Source of the DNA: Choristoneura fumiferana
Taxonomy: Eukaryota > Arthropoda > Insecta > Lepidoptera > Tortricidae
DNA: 64,000 bases
Assembly: GCF_025370935.1 (NCBI RefSeq)
Contig: NC_133481.1
Location: 19,287,568 to 19,351,567, forward strand
Direction: 5' to 3'
The position numbers and the translations under genes are program-made. Below the pieces are notes generated by a model. That model ran no database searches. It was not told where the DNA came from and saw nothing but the letters and a program-made list of their open reading frames with translations. Shown here in pieces: positions 1 through 9,260 of the stretch; positions within the stretch are counted from its first letter, which is position 1, and every line of letters begins with the position of its first letter.

Positions 1-595
1 GAGCGCAGCGTGGTGTTCCGGATTCTGTCCATCTATTTCACACCTAATATGCTACGCTCTATAGCTAAATTTGAATAATCTGTCAAAAAGTAAACGAATT
101 GTAGTGTTTGCTGTTTTTGCCGGATTTTGACCACAAACCGGATAATTTATTGAATCAGGCGTTACTTTGCGGAGGTCCATATCAATGAACTAAAATAATT
201 TCCTTGCTCACCCGCGACCTTACGATAGCTAAGCTTATGCAAAATATGCGTGTTCATGCAGTTCCTCCACCTCCACACTGTAAGCACACACAAATCACAC
301 AAACCCATCTATCACCACCACCACACTACACTGACGCGTTTCGAACTCAACCAGAGCTCATCTTCAGAGTGACACAACCGTACACCATGCTACCAGTTGT
401 TAGACTCAACAACTTTGAGTCTAACAACTCTTTTACTAAACCTCAAACCTCATATTCTGAGAGGTAATGTAATTAGCTGCCCTATCAGCTGTTGACGGTA
501 TATCGTCGGTTTCTGGGACACCCCCTGTATATCCGATACATCATAAATCTGATTTTTGATTTTTATTATAAAAAGTTTTTTTTTCGCACCCTGTT
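1..595. other. Intergenic or distal Hop intron, no gene seen
   Basis: No exon with splice sites or recognisable protein is visible. About 240-480 is CA-rich and holds a perfect short hairpin (listed separately); it looks like the end of a repeat rather than host coding DNA. If Hop continues downstream on the minus strand, this could be intron or beyond it, because the next Hop exon was not found. Confidence 0.5.
396..428. repeat. Perfect 14-bp stem hairpin
   Basis: The arms GTTGTTAGACTCAA (396-409) and TTGAGTCTAACAAC (415-428) are perfect reverse complements around a 5-nt loop. A CTAA lies 8 nt beyond the stem (436-439), which resembles a Helitron 3' end. The expected T does not follow CTAA and no Helitron 5' end is seen, so the class is undecided. 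Confidence 0.5.
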
Positions 596-775
596 TTTGT
601 CCTGGTATAGCATGTGGCACGGAATGCTGAGGACCTGGATTCGATTCCCAGCACTGGTCTATTTTTCTGATTTTTCTGTGAATCTATGTTTCAGTTTGTA
701 TTTTCAATATGGGTTGTACCGTAAAAGTAACAAAAATTTTGAGTTGAAATAAGAAAAAAAAAAAAGACTCCAAAA
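596..775 (+). repeat. SINE-like element with tRNA-type box B (copy 1)
   Basis: Contains a pol III box B-like core, GGATTCGATTCCC, near 640-655. An A-rich stretch and GACTCCAAAAAA close the copy. The same sequence occurs reversed at 3626-3815 and at 37391-37770, which defines a dispersed family. The tRNA-like head is inferred from box B only; no cloverleaf was scored. Confidence 0.55.
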
Positions 776-784
776 AACAATCTT

Positions 785-1137
785 ACCCTCTTTTTGAATT
801 TGATGAGAGTTGTACAATCACCTTTGTGTATAGGTTGTAATAAGACTAAGGACCTTTTTCATTTTCTTTTGGAATGTGATCAGAATAAGGACACATCAGA
901 GACAGGTATTTGGATGGTATCTTGTTCAATGGAGGTGTAAAAGTAATTCTAAGTTGACCACTTTCAGAAGCAATGCTGATTTACAGATTCATTAGACGGG
1001 CCTGTTGTCAGAGATGTGGTTTCAGTGCAAGGGAGAGCATAATATCTGTAGTGTGGTGTATACATCTGAGGCTCCCCATGAGGCTGACATAGTCACATTT
1101 GGTGTCCTAGAGCCTCAATAAAATATCTGATAAAAAA
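785..1137 (+). mobile_element. 3' end of a non-LTR retrotransposon (LINE remnant)
   Basis: In the frame starting at 824 the translation LCIGCNKTKDLFHFLLECD has a C-x2-C-x7-H-x4-C pattern. This is the cysteine-histidine motif found at the C-terminal end of ORF2 in R1/jockey-type LINEs. The frame stops near 940 and an untranslated tail runs to an A-rich end at about 1130. Everything upstream is missing, as in a 5'-truncated insertion. Family assignment is tentative. Confidence 0.5.
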
Positions 1138-1257
1138 AAACCTTGTATTTATTGTATGTTATATTTGAAGTGTGTTAATAAAGTATTTTTCCTTTATATT
1201 TTAAATTTAAACCAGCATGAGCCATGCACTTAGTGAAGAACATATAAAAACACTTAC

Positions 1258-1695
1258 CTTGACAAGTTTCATGTATTCCGGATCCTTCAGCCATTGCTTA
1301 GTTTCCGGGTACTTCTTTAGCCTCTGAAGGAAGTCTTCGAGCATGATTGCCTGTCCCCGCACTTGCACCCACCCTGACACCAACTGCTGATTCCCTGGCT
1401 CATGTTTGAGCCCCGTTTTATACGCCGCAACAGCCTCATCAAAACGACCAAGGAACGCCAGCGCTGAGCCTTTCCGTGAGTACCCTTTGCCCCATTTAGG
1501 GTTGAGGGTGACGGTTTTCTCGGCATCTTCTAAGGCTTCATCGTATCTTCCTGCCTTAGCGAACGCCGCTGACCGGTTGCTATACAGAACGTGGTTATTC
1601 GGATCCAAAGCGATCGCGGCCGCGTAACACTTAATTGCTTCTTCATAATTTGCGGCGGCCAGCGCCTCATTGCCTTTCTCCTTTAACTGATTTAC
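1258..1695 (-). CDS. Hop: Hop/Stip1 co-chaperone, TPR1 exon (exon 2, partial gene)
   Basis: Hop (stress-induced phosphoprotein 1) bridges Hsp70 and Hsp90 in the cytosol during client transfer. This 146-codon exon encodes residues 4-149, essentially the whole TPR1 domain that binds the EEVD tail of Hsp70, plus the start of the following linker. Seen directly: an acceptor (TTTTAG before 1695), a donor (AAG then GTAAGTG at 1257), phase 0 at both ends, and the family motifs YSNRSA and GKGYSRK. Numbered with the 3-residue exon upstream, the carboxylate-clamp residues known from human Hop all fall in place: K8, N12, N43, K73 and R77. The remaining TPR2A, TPR2B and DP regions are not in the window, so the gene is partial. 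It runs away from Mad, and its 3' side meets a LINE remnant, presumably intronic. Confidence 0.93.
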
Positions 1696-2071
1696 CTAAA
1701 ATTACGATTTCCAATAAATTTTTTGCGGCACTTGCGGTCGAAACCTTTGGGCCTTGGTCGTCCGACACAAAAAAAAATATGAAAGAAGTGTCGGACAAAG
1801 TAATCGGCATATCTGGCGACCAAAGAGCAGGCTTTTTCTTCGCCCAAAGACTGAGCCTTGCAGTGCAACGAGGCAACGCCGCTAGCGTCTTAGGCACAAT
1901 GCCCCGCGCTGCGCTGCCTTTGGAAGAGGAAGCCCGTTTTAGTTAATTTTATATGTTTTTTATTTTTATGTAAAAATTCATTGTTTAAATAAATAATATT
2001 GTCACAAGTCAATCTCATAAAGTTTAGTTAAACAATTTCTTCTATTCTTAAATCAATATAACCTCACTTAC

Positions 2072-2080
2072 GTAGTCCAT
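2072..2080 (-). CDS. Hop: Hop/Stip1 first coding exon (M-D-Y)
   Basis: A 9-nt coding exon, ATG GAC TAC, directly followed by a strong donor GTAAGTGAGG on the minus strand. It is phase 0 and joins the TPR1 exon to give MDYVNQLKEKGN, aligned without a gap to the conserved Hop N terminus (human begins MEQVNELKEKGN). The numbering then places the Hsp70-clamp residues exactly. The intron between is 376 bp (2071-1696). The start choice rests on splice fit and family length; no transcript evidence is available. I saw no clear heat-shock element just upstream. Confidence 0.72.
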
Positions 2081-2889
2081 GTTTTCTAATGTTTGTCCTA
2101 ATCTAACTCAGATTTCAGTCAGTTAGTGGAAGATTTAAAGGATATTTGCATTTGCACACCGCACCCACTGACTATACTCTGCTCTGCGTGCTGTTCGTTC
2201 ATTAATTACGTGTCTCCCTATATATACTATAGCTATAGTCTTTGATTACGTACGTGGACATAAAAATACTACGTCGTAGGTATTAAACCAAGTTATACAA
2301 GATCAGTGTTGCCAGGACCCTTGGACCATAAGTTACGTTTCGTTTCCTGAAAAGTTACATTTTTGTTGTAAAAGTAACTTTCTTTAGTTTTTTAAAATTT
2401 ACGCGTTAATAAAGGGCGACAACGCCTTGACCCTTAACAGTAGTTAATCACTGGTATTTATTATTATTTTTACCTCTGGATAAGCTTGGCCTTAGTAATG
2501 TAATGACATATTGGGTAAGTACCTTAGTTTTCTAGAATGGTCCATATTTCCATATTATATTTTTTATCGATAGTAGACTTACGCCCTTATTCATAAAACT
2601 TAACAAGCCTATGTTAACTAACAAATGCATTGTCCCTTTCTCACAAAAACAAATGTCGAAGGGACAGATAAGGACAAACGAATTTTAGCGGCATTTTAAC
2701 TAAAATAGGTTTGATTGTCGTTTATGAATAAGGGGGTTATAATGTAGCTCACTCCTGTAGATAGTTTTTTTTCCATAAGGTTAATCTTTTAAATGTCGTA
2801 CAAATTCTATGAAATAAATATCTTGTACCTAAGTATATATCTAAACGCGTAAGCGTTACAATAGACAAGTTCTAGGAGGAGGCCTGCAA
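2081..2889. other. Hop upstream region, no further gene
   Basis: AT-rich DNA upstream of the Hop start. It should contain the Hop promoter and 5'UTR, but no TATA box at a convincing distance and no heat-shock element array was recognised. No coding signal on either strand. Confidence 0.45.
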
Positions 2890-3013
2890 GGCTACTACGA
2901 AACTCGAAACTCGAAGTTCGTGTCGTGCGGTCCCTCTGACACTTACACTATTTAATACGAGAGCGAGAGGGACGGTACGGTACTAACTTCGAGTTTCGAG
3001 TTTCGTAGTAGCC
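2890..3013. repeat. Palindromic MITE, GGCTACTACGAAA family (copy 1)
   Basis: Long terminal inverted repeats: GGCTACTACGAAACTCGAA at the left matches the reverse complement of the right end TTTCGTAGTAGCC, extending through GTCCCTCT-like inner sequence. Related copies lie at 3491-3600, 19702-19816, 52893-53025 and 60533-60653. It is a foldback, non-autonomous DNA element with no coding capacity. Confidence 0.75.
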
Positions 3014-3426
3014 CTGCTGTTACTCTACAGTGGGACGTATAATTATAGGCCTACATAGATGATGATGAGATTACTCCGATCTCCATAGATGTAGATAGAT
3101 TTATGATGGCGACTTGTACACTATCAGTAGATTAAAACGTAATTACAAAAAATAAATACAAATATAATTTTCATGAACATGTTTATTTTATAATTTACAA
3201 TACAATGCATTATCTTTTTATTTTTTTTTAACCCGAAACAAGATAGCTCGAAATGATGTGAGCAGATGACGCTCGATCTTTTAGGAGTCTAAGTAAAGTA
3301 CCCGGTATTAAGGGTTGTTTCTGAAAAAGCTGTTAACAATTTATTCCAAAAAACTGCGATAAAGTAAAAACACCACAAAAAGTTGTATATTAGTTTTTTT
3401 TTTGTTATTGGCCCTATACTACGAAG

Positions 3427-3482
3427 TCACAGTATATATATACGAGTATAAGCTTTAGCTTTAGCTTATATATATACTGTGA
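3427..3482. repeat. AT-rich inverted repeat
   Basis: TCACAGTATATATATA at the left is mirrored by TATATATATACTGTGA at the right around a GCTTTAGCTTTAGC centre. It sits just before a degenerate copy of the palindromic MITE. Confidence 0.6.
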
Positions 3483-3490
3483 GGAAGTGC

Positions 3491-3600
3491 AAAACTCGAA
3501 CTTCGTATGTTGCCGTCCAGCTGACGCTTATGTCATTTAACACGCGAGTGAAAGGGACACGAACGATACGAACTTCGATTTGCGAGTTTTGTAGTTAGCC
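3491..3600. repeat. Degenerate copy of the palindromic MITE (copy 2)
   Basis: AAAACTCGAACTTCG at the left is mirrored by CGAACTTCGATTTGCGAGTT at the right, with the family's central GAGTGAAAGGGAC-type sequence. More diverged than copies 1, 3 and 4. Confidence 0.6.
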
Positions 3601-3625
3601 CCCTGGACTTGGGCTTTAGTATGAT

Positions 3626-3815
3626 TGGTTTTTTGGAGTCTTTTTGTATTTTTTATTTCAACTCCAAATTTGTTACTTTTACGGGTATCTCGTGAAACGA
3701 TATCGAAAATACAAACTGAGACATGGATGCACAGAAAAACCAGAAAAAGAGACCAGCTCTGGGAATCGAACCCAGGTCCTCAGCATTCCGTGCTGCGTGC
3801 TATAACCCCTACACC
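3626..3815 (-). repeat. SINE-like element with tRNA-type box B (copy 2, reversed)
   Basis: Reverse-oriented copy of the 596-775 family. GGGAATCGAACCCAGGTCC here is the reverse complement of a box B context. It begins with TTTTTTGGAGTC, which corresponds to the A-rich end of copy 1. Confidence 0.6.
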
Positions 3816-4011
3816 AAGCACACGTATGGCCCAGTCTCATCCGATTCAATATGGATGTTTCTCTTCTGCCTAATTTTGAATTATAAAACCATGGTCTCAG
3901 TGGATTTTTTTGTTGTATATTATAATAGTAATTTCCGGTCTCTAAAGAACTCCAAAACCAAAAGAACTTCCAGGAGTTCCGTAAATATCTTTTAGGAAGG
4001 GCTTGAAGGGT

Positions 4012-4530
4012 TTAAAGGAGATCATGGGTGTAATTTTTATAGGGGACAAGATCCCCGGACTGAACGGCCTCGAGAGCCAGATTGTCGGCTTTCTCATTTC
4101 CATAAATCCCTTGGCACCCAGACAGACACAGGCAACAGACACTGAATCTCAAGACCTTTGATACTGCACTGCACTCGTGTAACAGAGCTCTAATATCAAA
4201 AAATATGGGATATACATATAATTTAAATGGAGGATGTAATAATGCTTGTAGGCTACTTTTTGAGTCTGAAAAACTTACGGATTTTCCTAATTTCATCAAA
4301 TGAATATACTCAACAGCTTTGAAAAGCCCATAAGCTTCACCAGTAAAAACTGAGGATTCTGGGGGAAGTTTAATTTTTTGCACAATATTGAACTCGTGGT
4401 GATACACTCCAACTCCTACACAGCTAGATAATGTAGGCTGCCATCCAGACCAACGGACATCAAGGAGATGGTTGAATAATGACTTTGCACTTGAAGTATT
4501 CTCAATAAGACCCAAATCAAGAAAAAACCG
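4012..4530 (-). mobile_element. LINE RNase H domain fragment
   Basis: The minus-strand open frame ending at 4012 contains SSVFTGEAYGLFKAVEY, then FSDSKSSLQAL, then GCQGIYGNEKADNLALEA. This is the order of RNase H motifs (E in a GEAYG-type helix, D in SDS, and the HxGIxGNEKAD block) found in jockey-type non-LTR elements. The usual histidine before the GNEKAD block is altered, so the domain is probably dead. It is fused upstream in the same frame to a different RT-like segment. Confidence 0.7.
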
Positions 4531-5035
4531 CTGGCTTAGGTTAGCAAGGTCCCATTGATAGGCATTTAGTGAGACATTCAGCAAACACTCAACCGTCTCT
4601 TTCAACACAGAGTCAAATGAATCAATGTGCGTGATGCTAAGCCAAGTAGAAACCGTGCGCAAAAAATAGGTCAACTTTGGTACCGCAAAGCATACACGCA
4701 ACAAAAGCAAAGCCAGTGCACCGGAAGATTCTTTAGTCTTTCTCTGGCAGTCAGAAAAAGCTGCCTCCTCACCTCAAAGGCATCAGGGATAGCTGTTGGG
4801 AAAATAGGAGACCCCAATAGACTGAAATTTTGATTTGTTAACTCTTTTAGGCCAGGAAGAAAATCATCAAATAAGTGAAAGGAAGCTCGAGTTGTGGTAC
4901 TGCAGGGGAAGAATTTTATTCTCTAGCCCTAGTTCTTGCAAACGTGGAAGGAGAGTGAGTAAGTCTTGTTTTACGGTCTCTGGCTTTCCCCCGAGAGTAC
5001 CATCATCTAGGTACCAGCAGGTATATTGACATCAG
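4530..5035 (-). pseudogene. Reverse transcriptase fragment with YLDDG motif, broken
   Basis: On the minus strand the sequence encodes CWYLDDGTLGGKPETVKQDL (5020-4963 region), a reverse-transcriptase catalytic motif with two aspartates. It is followed, after stops and frame changes near 4830-4880, by LLRVCFAVPKLTYFLRT and a Q-W-D-L-A-N-L stretch. The style (YLDDGT, later PKLTYLLR) differs from the jockey-like fragment at 5368-5595. It lacks the RT fingers and any endonuclease, so it is a dead remnant. Confidence 0.6.
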
Positions 5036-5048
5036 TTTATTATTCTAA

Positions 5049-5190
5049 GGGGCTGTTTCACCACCTATTGATTCATTTTAACTGACGGATATATGTGACA
5101 CCGTCTCACGTCTATTCAAACAAAACAAACAGAAACGACATCATATTTATCCGTCAGTTAAAATTAATCAATGGGTAGTGAAACAGCCCC
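5049..5190. mobile_element. 142-bp MITE with TAA target duplication (PIF/Harbinger-like)
   Basis: The ends GGGGCTGTTTCACC and GTGAAACAGCCCC are inverted repeats that extend about 45 bp with few mismatches, through a TTTTAACTGACGGATA block. TAA flanks both sides (5046-5048 and 5191-5193). A 3-bp TAA/TTA duplication is characteristic of PIF/Harbinger elements. The element lies between two RT fragments, so it inserted into or beside older LINE debris. Confidence 0.8.
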
Positions 5191-5284
5191 TAAGTTAATT
5201 AATTATACTCTACAAGTTGCAACCTCATGCGCATGTTCGAATTAGCTTAATTTAATTGTGCGTAAAACTAAGCTGAATTTCCGG

Positions 5285-5365
5285 CGGCAGGATATCCGAC
5301 TATCCGGCAAACGGTCCCACCGAATATCCGGTATCCGGCCAAACCACTAGGTATATCCGTTTCAT
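5285..5365. repeat. Short tandem-like ATATCCGG-rich stretch
   Basis: Repeated variants of TATCCGG (GATATCCGACTATCCGGC, GAATATCCGGTATCCGGCC, TATATCCG) in about 80 bp. No function seen. Confidence 0.5.
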
Positions 5366-5367
5366 CT

Positions 5368-5595
5368 CTACAATACACTTCTAATGACAGCATTGTACAC
5401 TAGTTTTAGGTAAAATGGATGACTACCCCACCAAACTCCAGCCAGACATCTTAAAATATTTAAAGACCGTTCACATCTAATCTTTACATATGGGCAATGA
5501 GCTTTGGCCGAGAGTCTACTATCAAAAACTACACCTAAATATTTAGCTTCGTTGTTAAGTGGAATTAATGAACCATCATAAACGAGATTCAAATC
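5368..5595 (-). mobile_element. Jockey-like LINE reverse transcriptase fragment (thumb region)
   Basis: The minus-strand frame reads NEAKYLGVVFDSRLS, then KIRCERSLNILRCLAGVWWG and LKLVYNAVIRSVL. This matches the post-catalytic part of jockey-type reverse transcriptases (K-Y-L-G-V-x-x-D, then an L-x-x-L-Y/I-x-x-x-I-R-S helix). It may belong with the RNase H fragment at 4012-4530, since both are jockey-like and in the same orientation. The YLDDG segment and a MITE lie between them. Confidence 0.7.
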
Positions 5596-5649
5596 ACTTC
5601 TCCTTGTTCTGGTTGAGAATAGGATCGCTGTTGTTTTAGTGATTGAGAG

Positions 5650-6584
5650 CTCCAGATTATTTGTATCTATGTCAAATTAATCGAAAAAAAACGGGTAACA
5701 AGCCATTTAAAAAAATATATACAAATTAAATCGAAAAAACAAAAGTACGTGAATCCGCCCATTAAAATCGAGCCCCCCCCCCTAAAATCTAAACCGGTGG
5801 GTGGAAAATTTTGAAAAAAAAAATCAGGATTACTTACAAGGAAAACTATAACGGTTAAGTTTTCTTGACAATTATTAGTAGTTTAAGAGTAAATAAGGTA
5901 CCTACGGCCTAAGGTATAAAATATACCTAAACTTGGAATATTCCGTAAAAAATACGAAAGCTTTAGAAAAATATTACTTAATTGTTTCGTTATGTCTAAG
6001 GAACCCTATTTCGGGCGTGTCCGACACGCTCTTGGCCGGTTTTTTATTGCAATGGCGGCATATTTTCCTTGGCGGGCAAACTCGTTTTATCCGATGTTAC
6101 GGAACTATCTGTACTGTATGGTCAGTATCCGTACCTATTAGTGTGATGAACCTGGGGGACACCGCCCCCAGGGTCATCGGGCTCCTCCATCGAAAAATAT
6201 TTAAAAAACTTACCAAAAAAGAAGAAAAGTACACAAATAAAGGTATTTACAATAAATAATTAAGAATATACACCGTATTAACACTACGCAGACCACTAAT
6301 TAATATCAAAAATGAAGAGCTAGAAAAAACACGCGCCTTCAGTCCGAGATTTCCCCGTTCCCGCCCTTTTTCTAAATTTAGAGTTAAAATAAAGCGCAGG
6401 ATAAACTTCATTCACATCGTTCGTTCATTATCAGTTCGTTTGTGTCCCATCACTACCCTCCTGCCTACATAGTAACCAATAGTAACGGTTTGTTATTCTT
6501 CTGTCATTTAAGTACGTTATAAATTATCTGATAAATTAATTGGTTATCGAGAAACAATTTATTCAAGTTTACATTAAATTAATT
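5650..6584. other. Intergenic, repeat tails only
   Basis: No gene seen. Around 5990-6040 lies GGAACCCTATTTCGGGCGTG with CTCTTGGCCGGTTTTTT, a repeat tail that recurs in diverged form near 48200-48260. A GC-rich short hairpin, CTGGGGG...CCCCCAG, lies near 6150-6175. Confidence 0.45.
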
Positions 6585-7408
6585 CAATGAGGGCTATTGT
6601 TTGTTGTCTTGCTAGATGGCGCTACTGTTGCGTGAGGTTTTTAACCTTTCGGAACGTTCTGTCCGTTTCCCAAAACACCCGTTCCCAAAACATCCGTTCC
6701 AGTCACCACCCTTAACAAAAAAAAATAGCGTTGTTGATTGATCCCGTATCAGTTTTCAATCATTATGGCAACCCTACCGCTAAGTCGAGCAAAACCTGTT
6801 ATTTTGACCTTGGAGGTTTTCCACACCTCTAATGATTAAGAAACGGGTTTTTTAGGAATACGAGTGTCATGAGCGACGGATATTTTTATTTTGACATACG
6901 GATGCTATGAAAACTGGGTGTTTTGACATTCTCTGATGCGATGAGAAACGGGTCTTTTGGCATACGGTCGATTTAGGAAACTTATTTTGGAAAGGGTGTG
7001 GGTATTTTGGGAAACGGACAGAACGTTCCGAAAGGGTTTTTAAGTGTGGCTTTCAGTCTGTTATTACGGACGTGAATGCAAAGCTTAGATTAAAATCATT
7101 TATTTAATTTAAAACATCTTAAAACATTGTCTTAAATCCGTACCATAAATTAAGAATATCGATTATCTATGTTTCAGTTTGTATTTTCGATATAAAAATA
7201 AATATCGAGCAACCACAGTCTTGCGTAGTCCCGTTTTGTTCGGAAAAAAGGGAGGACAGAAGTTTTCGAAAGTGCAAGCACAATATTCACTAAATGATTC
7301 ATAAAATAAATAAACCCGCGTAGCCAAACGCTCACCCAAAATTTGACATTTCGGAGACCTCACGCTACACTAGCGCCTCTAGCGGCGAATTCATACGCGA
7401 TAGCCCTA
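6585..7408 (-). mobile_element. AATGAGGGCTATCG-end element (copy 1), interrupted
   Basis: Reverse-oriented member of the window's commonest repeat, a roughly 400-bp element with ends AATGAGGGCTATCG and CGATAGCCCTCATT. Shared internal landmarks include AGATGGCGC, GTGAGGTTTTTAAG, ACCGTACCATAAA, CGTTTTGTTCGGAAAAAAGG and CTCACGCTACACTAGCGCC. It is split by a complete MITE at 6645-7035. The right terminus is degraded (GATAGCCCTAAG). No coding capacity. Confidence 0.75.
6645..7035. mobile_element. 391-bp non-autonomous DNA transposon, hAT-like, nested
   Basis: Ends CCTTTCGGAACGTTCTGTCC and its near-exact reverse complement give inverted repeats of about 31 bp. The flanks are an exact 8-bp duplication, GTTTTTAA (6637-6644 and 7036-7043). 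Uninterrupted copies of the host element carry a single GTTTTTAA there, which proves the insertion site. An 8-bp duplication suggests the hAT superfamily. Confidence 0.85.
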
Positions 7409-8177
7409 AGCCTAAGCACATTTTTGTTTACCCTGATTGCTTCCATTTAATTCTAGATTAGTTTACAAATTCCTAGCACAATTCAAAATAATTCGAGAAA
7501 ATTCTCGGCAAATGCGAAAAAAACGTTTCTTTACACGCCAGCAAAACTTCAAATACTTTAGTACTTTAGTTAGTAGGTAATCGACTTATGCGCGTAAAGG
7601 AACCATATAAAGGTATCTGCCCACTAAGAAAAAAATATTTCTATAATCTACCTACTTGTAAACCCACATTATTGTGATATTAATTAATTTAATTTTTATA
7701 ATTATTAATTGTCAAAAAATATTTGTCAAATGTATTATGTTATTTAATTTATATTAACCACATATTGACGACATTGACGTTGATATCAGTGTTAATTTTT
7801 GCAGCTCGACAACGTGAGCGTCTGTGAGCGTCGGTGCACTTCACTATAGGAATAGAATGACATAAATTAAAAAAAAGTCGAATGGAGGCACTTGACAAGA
7901 GTTTTATTTTCATTTTTCAACATTTATCTTGACCCAAGCGAAAAACGAGTAGTTATCGCAGCGTAAGTTAACAGTGCGTACAAAGATAAGAACACATTGG
8001 TATATAGTAAGTGTGCAGTCGTTTACGATCAGTGTCGGGACGCTTTGTGGATTGTAATTAGTGTCGACTTGTGGGGAATACCAAGTGTGGGAACCGATGG
8101 CCGTTTGAGCGTTTCCGCGGTGTTTCCACTAATTCCTGGCGCGGTGAGTCATCGAGGCTTCGCATCGGGCGGTCGCC
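7409..8177 (+). promoter_or_regulatory. Mad upstream region and 5'UTR
   Basis: About 770 bp between the last transposon and the Mad start codon. About 8020-8177 is GC-richer and continuous with the coding exon, so it is probably 5'UTR. No TATA box at a convincing position was found. The start-codon context is CGGTCGCCATGG, close to the Kozak optimum. A possible acceptor (TTTTTGCAG near 7805) could mark an upstream noncoding exon boundary, but this is unproven. Confidence 0.45.
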
Positions 8178-8285
8178 ATGGACACCGACGATGGGGAATC
8201 CTCGAGCAGCGGGCCTATGTCGAGTCTCAACAGCCTGTTTTCCTTCACGAGTCCCGCTGTTAAGAAACTGCTTGGCTGGAAACAG
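8178..8285 (+). CDS. Mad: Mad (BMP-type R-Smad), exon 1
   Basis: Codons 1-36 of Mothers against dpp, the receptor-regulated Smad that carries BMP/Dpp signals from type I receptors to the nucleus with the co-Smad Medea. The exon encodes an acidic/serine N terminus (MDTDDGESSSSG), then SLFSFTSPAVKKLLGWKQ, the start of the MH1 DNA-binding domain. The start is the first ATG in the exon, in a strong GCCATGG context, and matches the known insect Mad N terminus. It ends in phase 0 at AAACAG followed by GTTAGA. Intron 1 is 5,197 bp. Exons 1 to 3 join without any frame change into an intact 422-aa protein. Confidence 0.96.
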
Positions 8286-8744
8286 GTTAGATGCTGCACA
8301 AAACATTTATTATCACGCACTGTATATTTACTTAATAAAAAACTTCTCAAATATCCTAATTCATTGCTTTTCATAAACTTACGAGACAAGTTGATATACA
8401 ACTTAAAAGGATATTATTATTATTATTATTCCCCTTAATAGCGGCCTTAAGGCTTGGGCCAGTGTCAGTTACGATGACAGGGTTGCGGTTTATTCTGCAG
8501 AACACCAACAGTTTGACAGGAGCAAGAAAATAATTTTGAAAATAAAAATAAAAATAAGCCCTTTTCTGCCGAACGCTGTTGCAGGAGTCACCTCACACTA
8601 CGACAAAGACAAATCATGTAGTCATATTATTGTACTAAGTACAGTTTTATATAGATTACAAAATTGTAAGTAAACAAGGTAAGAGGAAAAAATAATCAAA
8701 ATCACCAAGTAGCAGTCAACCAGATATAACCTCTTATGGTATTG

Positions 8745-8895
8745 TTGTTGTTTCTTTAAAAAAATATGGCTCTGTCCATTGGAGGACAATTTTGCCAGTG
8801 TCTAGTAGTTTTTGCCGTTGTACGGTAAATAAAATCTAGAAAACAAAATATGAAAGGTAATGGTGGATGAACGATGACAGCGCGAAATCCCAGAA
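8745..8895 (+). repeat. Dispersed GGAGGACAA-TTTGCCAGTGTC repeat
   Basis: Shares ATTGGAGGACAA, TTGCCAGTGTCTAGTA, AATCTAGAAAAC and GGATGAACGATGACAGCGCG with 49077-49195 and 56815-56945, and partly with 19255-19300. All are in the same orientation. No inverted ends recognised. Confidence 0.6.
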
Positions 8896-9029
8896 TAGCC
8901 TATGGTATTGTAATATCACAACAACATAGTAACTATGTAAATTACTAATATATGCCATAGAAATAACAAGGTTGGTGTGTTACTCCATTTTTTCCGTCAT
9001 TCCTTATATCATGGGAAATCTGAGGCTGT

Positions 9030-9260
9030 ATTAGGTAGACTAGGTTAGTTGGATGCCAAGCGTCTTACTATAAAGACCCGCCCGAGACCTTTCTACACTT
9101 ACACGTATAATGATAGTGGTCAATTACATTGCGCGCCCTGTAATAGGACCTTTAAGACTAAGTTTGGCTTTGCCAGCCATATTCGGGCACATAATAAACA
9201 AGCCTAAAGGTTTGCCTTTGTTGGACACAACATGGAGGACATCATCATCATCCCTTGTTA
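9030..9260 (+). mobile_element. LINE 3' remnant ending in a C2H2-like zinc-finger motif
   Basis: In the frame containing 9118, the translation LHCAPCNRTFKTKFGFASHI continues to RAHNKQA and a stop at about 9205. It has C-x2-C-x12-H-x3-H spacing. Followed by a CATCATCATCAT run, as at the 3' ends of several LINEs. It is a single finger with no linker and no other fingers, so a LINE C terminus is more likely than a host zinc-finger gene. Confidence 0.4.

Noticed and set aside
396..439. Helitron 3' terminus
   Set aside because: Hairpin and CTAA are present but the flanking T and any 5' TC end are missing.
1635..1946. Overlapping frames on both strands beside the Hop exon
   Set aside because: They lie in Hop intron 1 and overlap the exon in another frame. 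The splice-framed TPR exon explains the coding signal.
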